This document shows, piece by piece, positions 63,211 to 64,000 of a stretch of 64,000 bases of DNA. Position numbers and translations under genes: made by a program. Origin of the DNA: an uncultured Bacteroidales bacterium (lineage in GTDB: Bacteria; Bacteroidota; Bacteroidia; Bacteroidales; SZUA-534); assembly GCA_902790595.1 (NCBI GenBank), contig CADASL010000012.1:1-64000 (forward strand). The letters are read 5' to 3'. Under the pieces are notes generated by a model. The model was not told the DNA's origin. It saw only the letters and a list, made by a program, of their open reading frames with translations, and made no database searches. Position 1 is the first letter of the stretch, and every line of letters begins with the position of its first letter.

Positions 63211-64000
63211 ATGAAACTAAACAAACTATTCATCGCATCTGGTTTTGTTGCATTAGCATTATTCGGATGCAACAATAACGGAAAAGAAAACAAGGCTTTA
63301 AGTGCTGACACATTTGCTTGTGTCGATACATGCAACGATAACGAAGACAATAACAATGTTTTAAGTGCTGACTCATTTGCTTGTGGCGATACATGCAACG
63401 ATAACGAAGACAATAACAATGTTTTATGTGCCGATACTTGTAATCTTAACGAAAAGAAATACAACGGTTTATTAAACACCGAGGTGTTTGTTTATAGCGA
63501 TTCTTGTAAATATGCCGATTTTGCTGTACAGGCCGAATTGCCTTTGGATAATGACGCTGTTTCTGTTGCCATTCGTGAAAGTGTGGTTTCGATATTGAAA
63601 AAGTGGTTATCTTACTGTAGGCCTAAACCCGTGTACGAGGACGATACAAATAATGTGCATGAAGTGTTAAATTTCTATTGTGGAGAATTTTTTAAATGTT
63701 TTGTCGAAGATTCACAAGGTATGTATGAACCAGAAGATTCAACCCCAATTACGCAATGGAAATACTCCATGAATGTTACAAAAGACCAAGAAACCGATGA
63801 CTATATTGTTTTTTTGTTTGTTGGATATGCATATGAGGGAGGTATTCATGGTAATGTTTTTGGCGATGGTCCGATAGTATTCAGCAAAAAAAACGGAACT
63901 TTCATATCCACAGTTCTTGATGACAAAAGTTTCATATCCTCAGCAATTGATGCAAATAATTTAGCTGCCATTCAACCTCTGTTGAAAGAAGGGTTTAATT
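63211..64000 (+). CDS. Lipoprotein with Cys-rich tandem repeats and DUF3298-like domain, 3'-truncated by the window edge
   Basis: 263 codons are visible without a stop. The start MKLNKLFIASGFVALALFG then Cys 20 is a lipoprotein signal. Residues 29-82 hold three copies of a 21-residue unit (LSADTFACVDTCNDNEDNNN), two nearly identical and the third shortened, with paired cysteines and an acidic Asn/Asp tail. The rest (SILKKWLSYC ... FLFVGYAYEGGIHGN ... SKKNGTFIS) resembles the DUF3298 domain found in RsiV-like and other envelope proteins, though this is a moderate match. The sequence is more AT-rich than its neighbours. Function unknown. Confidence 0.75.
   Translation, partial: MKLNKLFIASGFVALALFGCNNNGKENKALSADTFACVDTCNDNEDNNNVLSADSFACGDTCNDNEDNNNVLCADTCNLNEKKYNGLLNTEVFVYSDSCKYADFAVQAELPLDNDAVSVAIRESVVSILKKWLSYCRPKPVYEDDTNNVHEVLNFYCGEFFKCFVEDSQGMYEPEDSTPITQWKYSMNVTKDQETDDYIVFLFVGYAYEGGIHGNVFGDGPIVFSKKNGTFISTVLDDKSFISSAIDANNLAAIQPLLKEGFN
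63301..63430 (+). repeat. 63-bp in-frame tandem repeat
   Basis: AGTGCTGAC at 63301 recurs at 63364, and the diverged TGTGCCGAT at 63427, a period of 63 bases (21 codons). The first two units differ at only a few bases. Confidence 0.85.

Noticed and set aside
1..64000. tRNA or rRNA genes, insertion sequences, prophage or integrase genes
   Set aside because: None could be recognised on either strand, although an unaided reading could miss a single tRNA.

Overview
The window is a chromosomal segment of a member of the Bacteroidota, most likely Bacteroidales. The evidence is the gene content (BspA-like surface proteins, TonB-dependent receptors, calycin-like and kelch lipoproteins, a type IX secretion sorting domain, a PorE-type OmpA protein), Bacteroidota-type promoter -7 elements (TAnnTTTG) at many genes, and weak Shine-Dalgarno signals. 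No tRNA, rRNA, IS element, prophage or CRISPR array was seen. Genus and species cannot be fixed from the sequence alone.

Layout. 1-12.4 kb: the 3' part of a giant modular surface protein (at least 4,100 residues; its start lies outside the window), followed by terminators and a short relic of the same gene family. 12.6-14.4 kb (minus): ftsB/divIC-like gene, recF and a DUF721 (DciA-like) gene. 14.6-22.3 kb (plus): PorE-like OmpA protein, GNAT acetyltransferase, lipoprotein nitroreductase, SDR oxidoreductase and polA. 22.6-25.0 kb (minus): uvrC and a small NifX-like protein. 25.1-35.9 kb (minus): a second giant protein of 3,581 residues with leucine-rich repeats, InlB-like B-repeats, carbohydrate-binding-like modules and a C-terminal T9SS sorting domain. 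36.3-39.7 kb: calycin-like lipoprotein and TonB-dependent receptor, divergent from a LuxR-type regulator whose receiver domain looks degenerate. 39.8-46.1 kb (minus): tyrS, cvpA-like, two kelch lipoproteins, a YitT-family membrane protein and a Fic protein with operator-like repeats upstream. 46.5-50.3 kb (minus): leuS and a coupled GHKL-ATPase/STAS-like pair. 50.5-54.4 kb (plus): asnS, rpoN and a HepT/MntA toxin-antitoxin pair. 54.4-56.3 kb (minus): a transglycosylase-like protein and ruvC. 56.5-57.4 kb: a small BspA-like protein. 57.5-59.4 kb (minus): serS and the rplU-rpmA operon. 59.7-60.3 kb: a DUF151 nuclease-family gene. 60.4-63.1 kb (minus): a TonB-dependent receptor under a TPP riboswitch, so probably a thiamine receptor. 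63.2 kb to the end: a 3'-truncated lipoprotein with cysteine-rich tandem repeats.

How the parts fit. Housekeeping functions (replication, recombination and repair, four aminoacyl-tRNA synthetases, ribosomal proteins, sigma-54) are interleaved with cell-surface functions. One giant protein carries a T9SS sorting signal, and the PorE-like protein is a candidate outer-membrane/periplasmic part of that secretion and attachment machinery. Two TonB-dependent receptors are under different control: one by a TPP riboswitch, the other probably by a divergent LuxR-type protein. The intergenic spaces hold short dispersed low-complexity repeats and a shared hairpin element behind two genes. The least explained items are the giant proteins' module composition, the pseudo-receiver/receptor/calycin locus, the GHKL-STAS pair and the Fic operator repeats.
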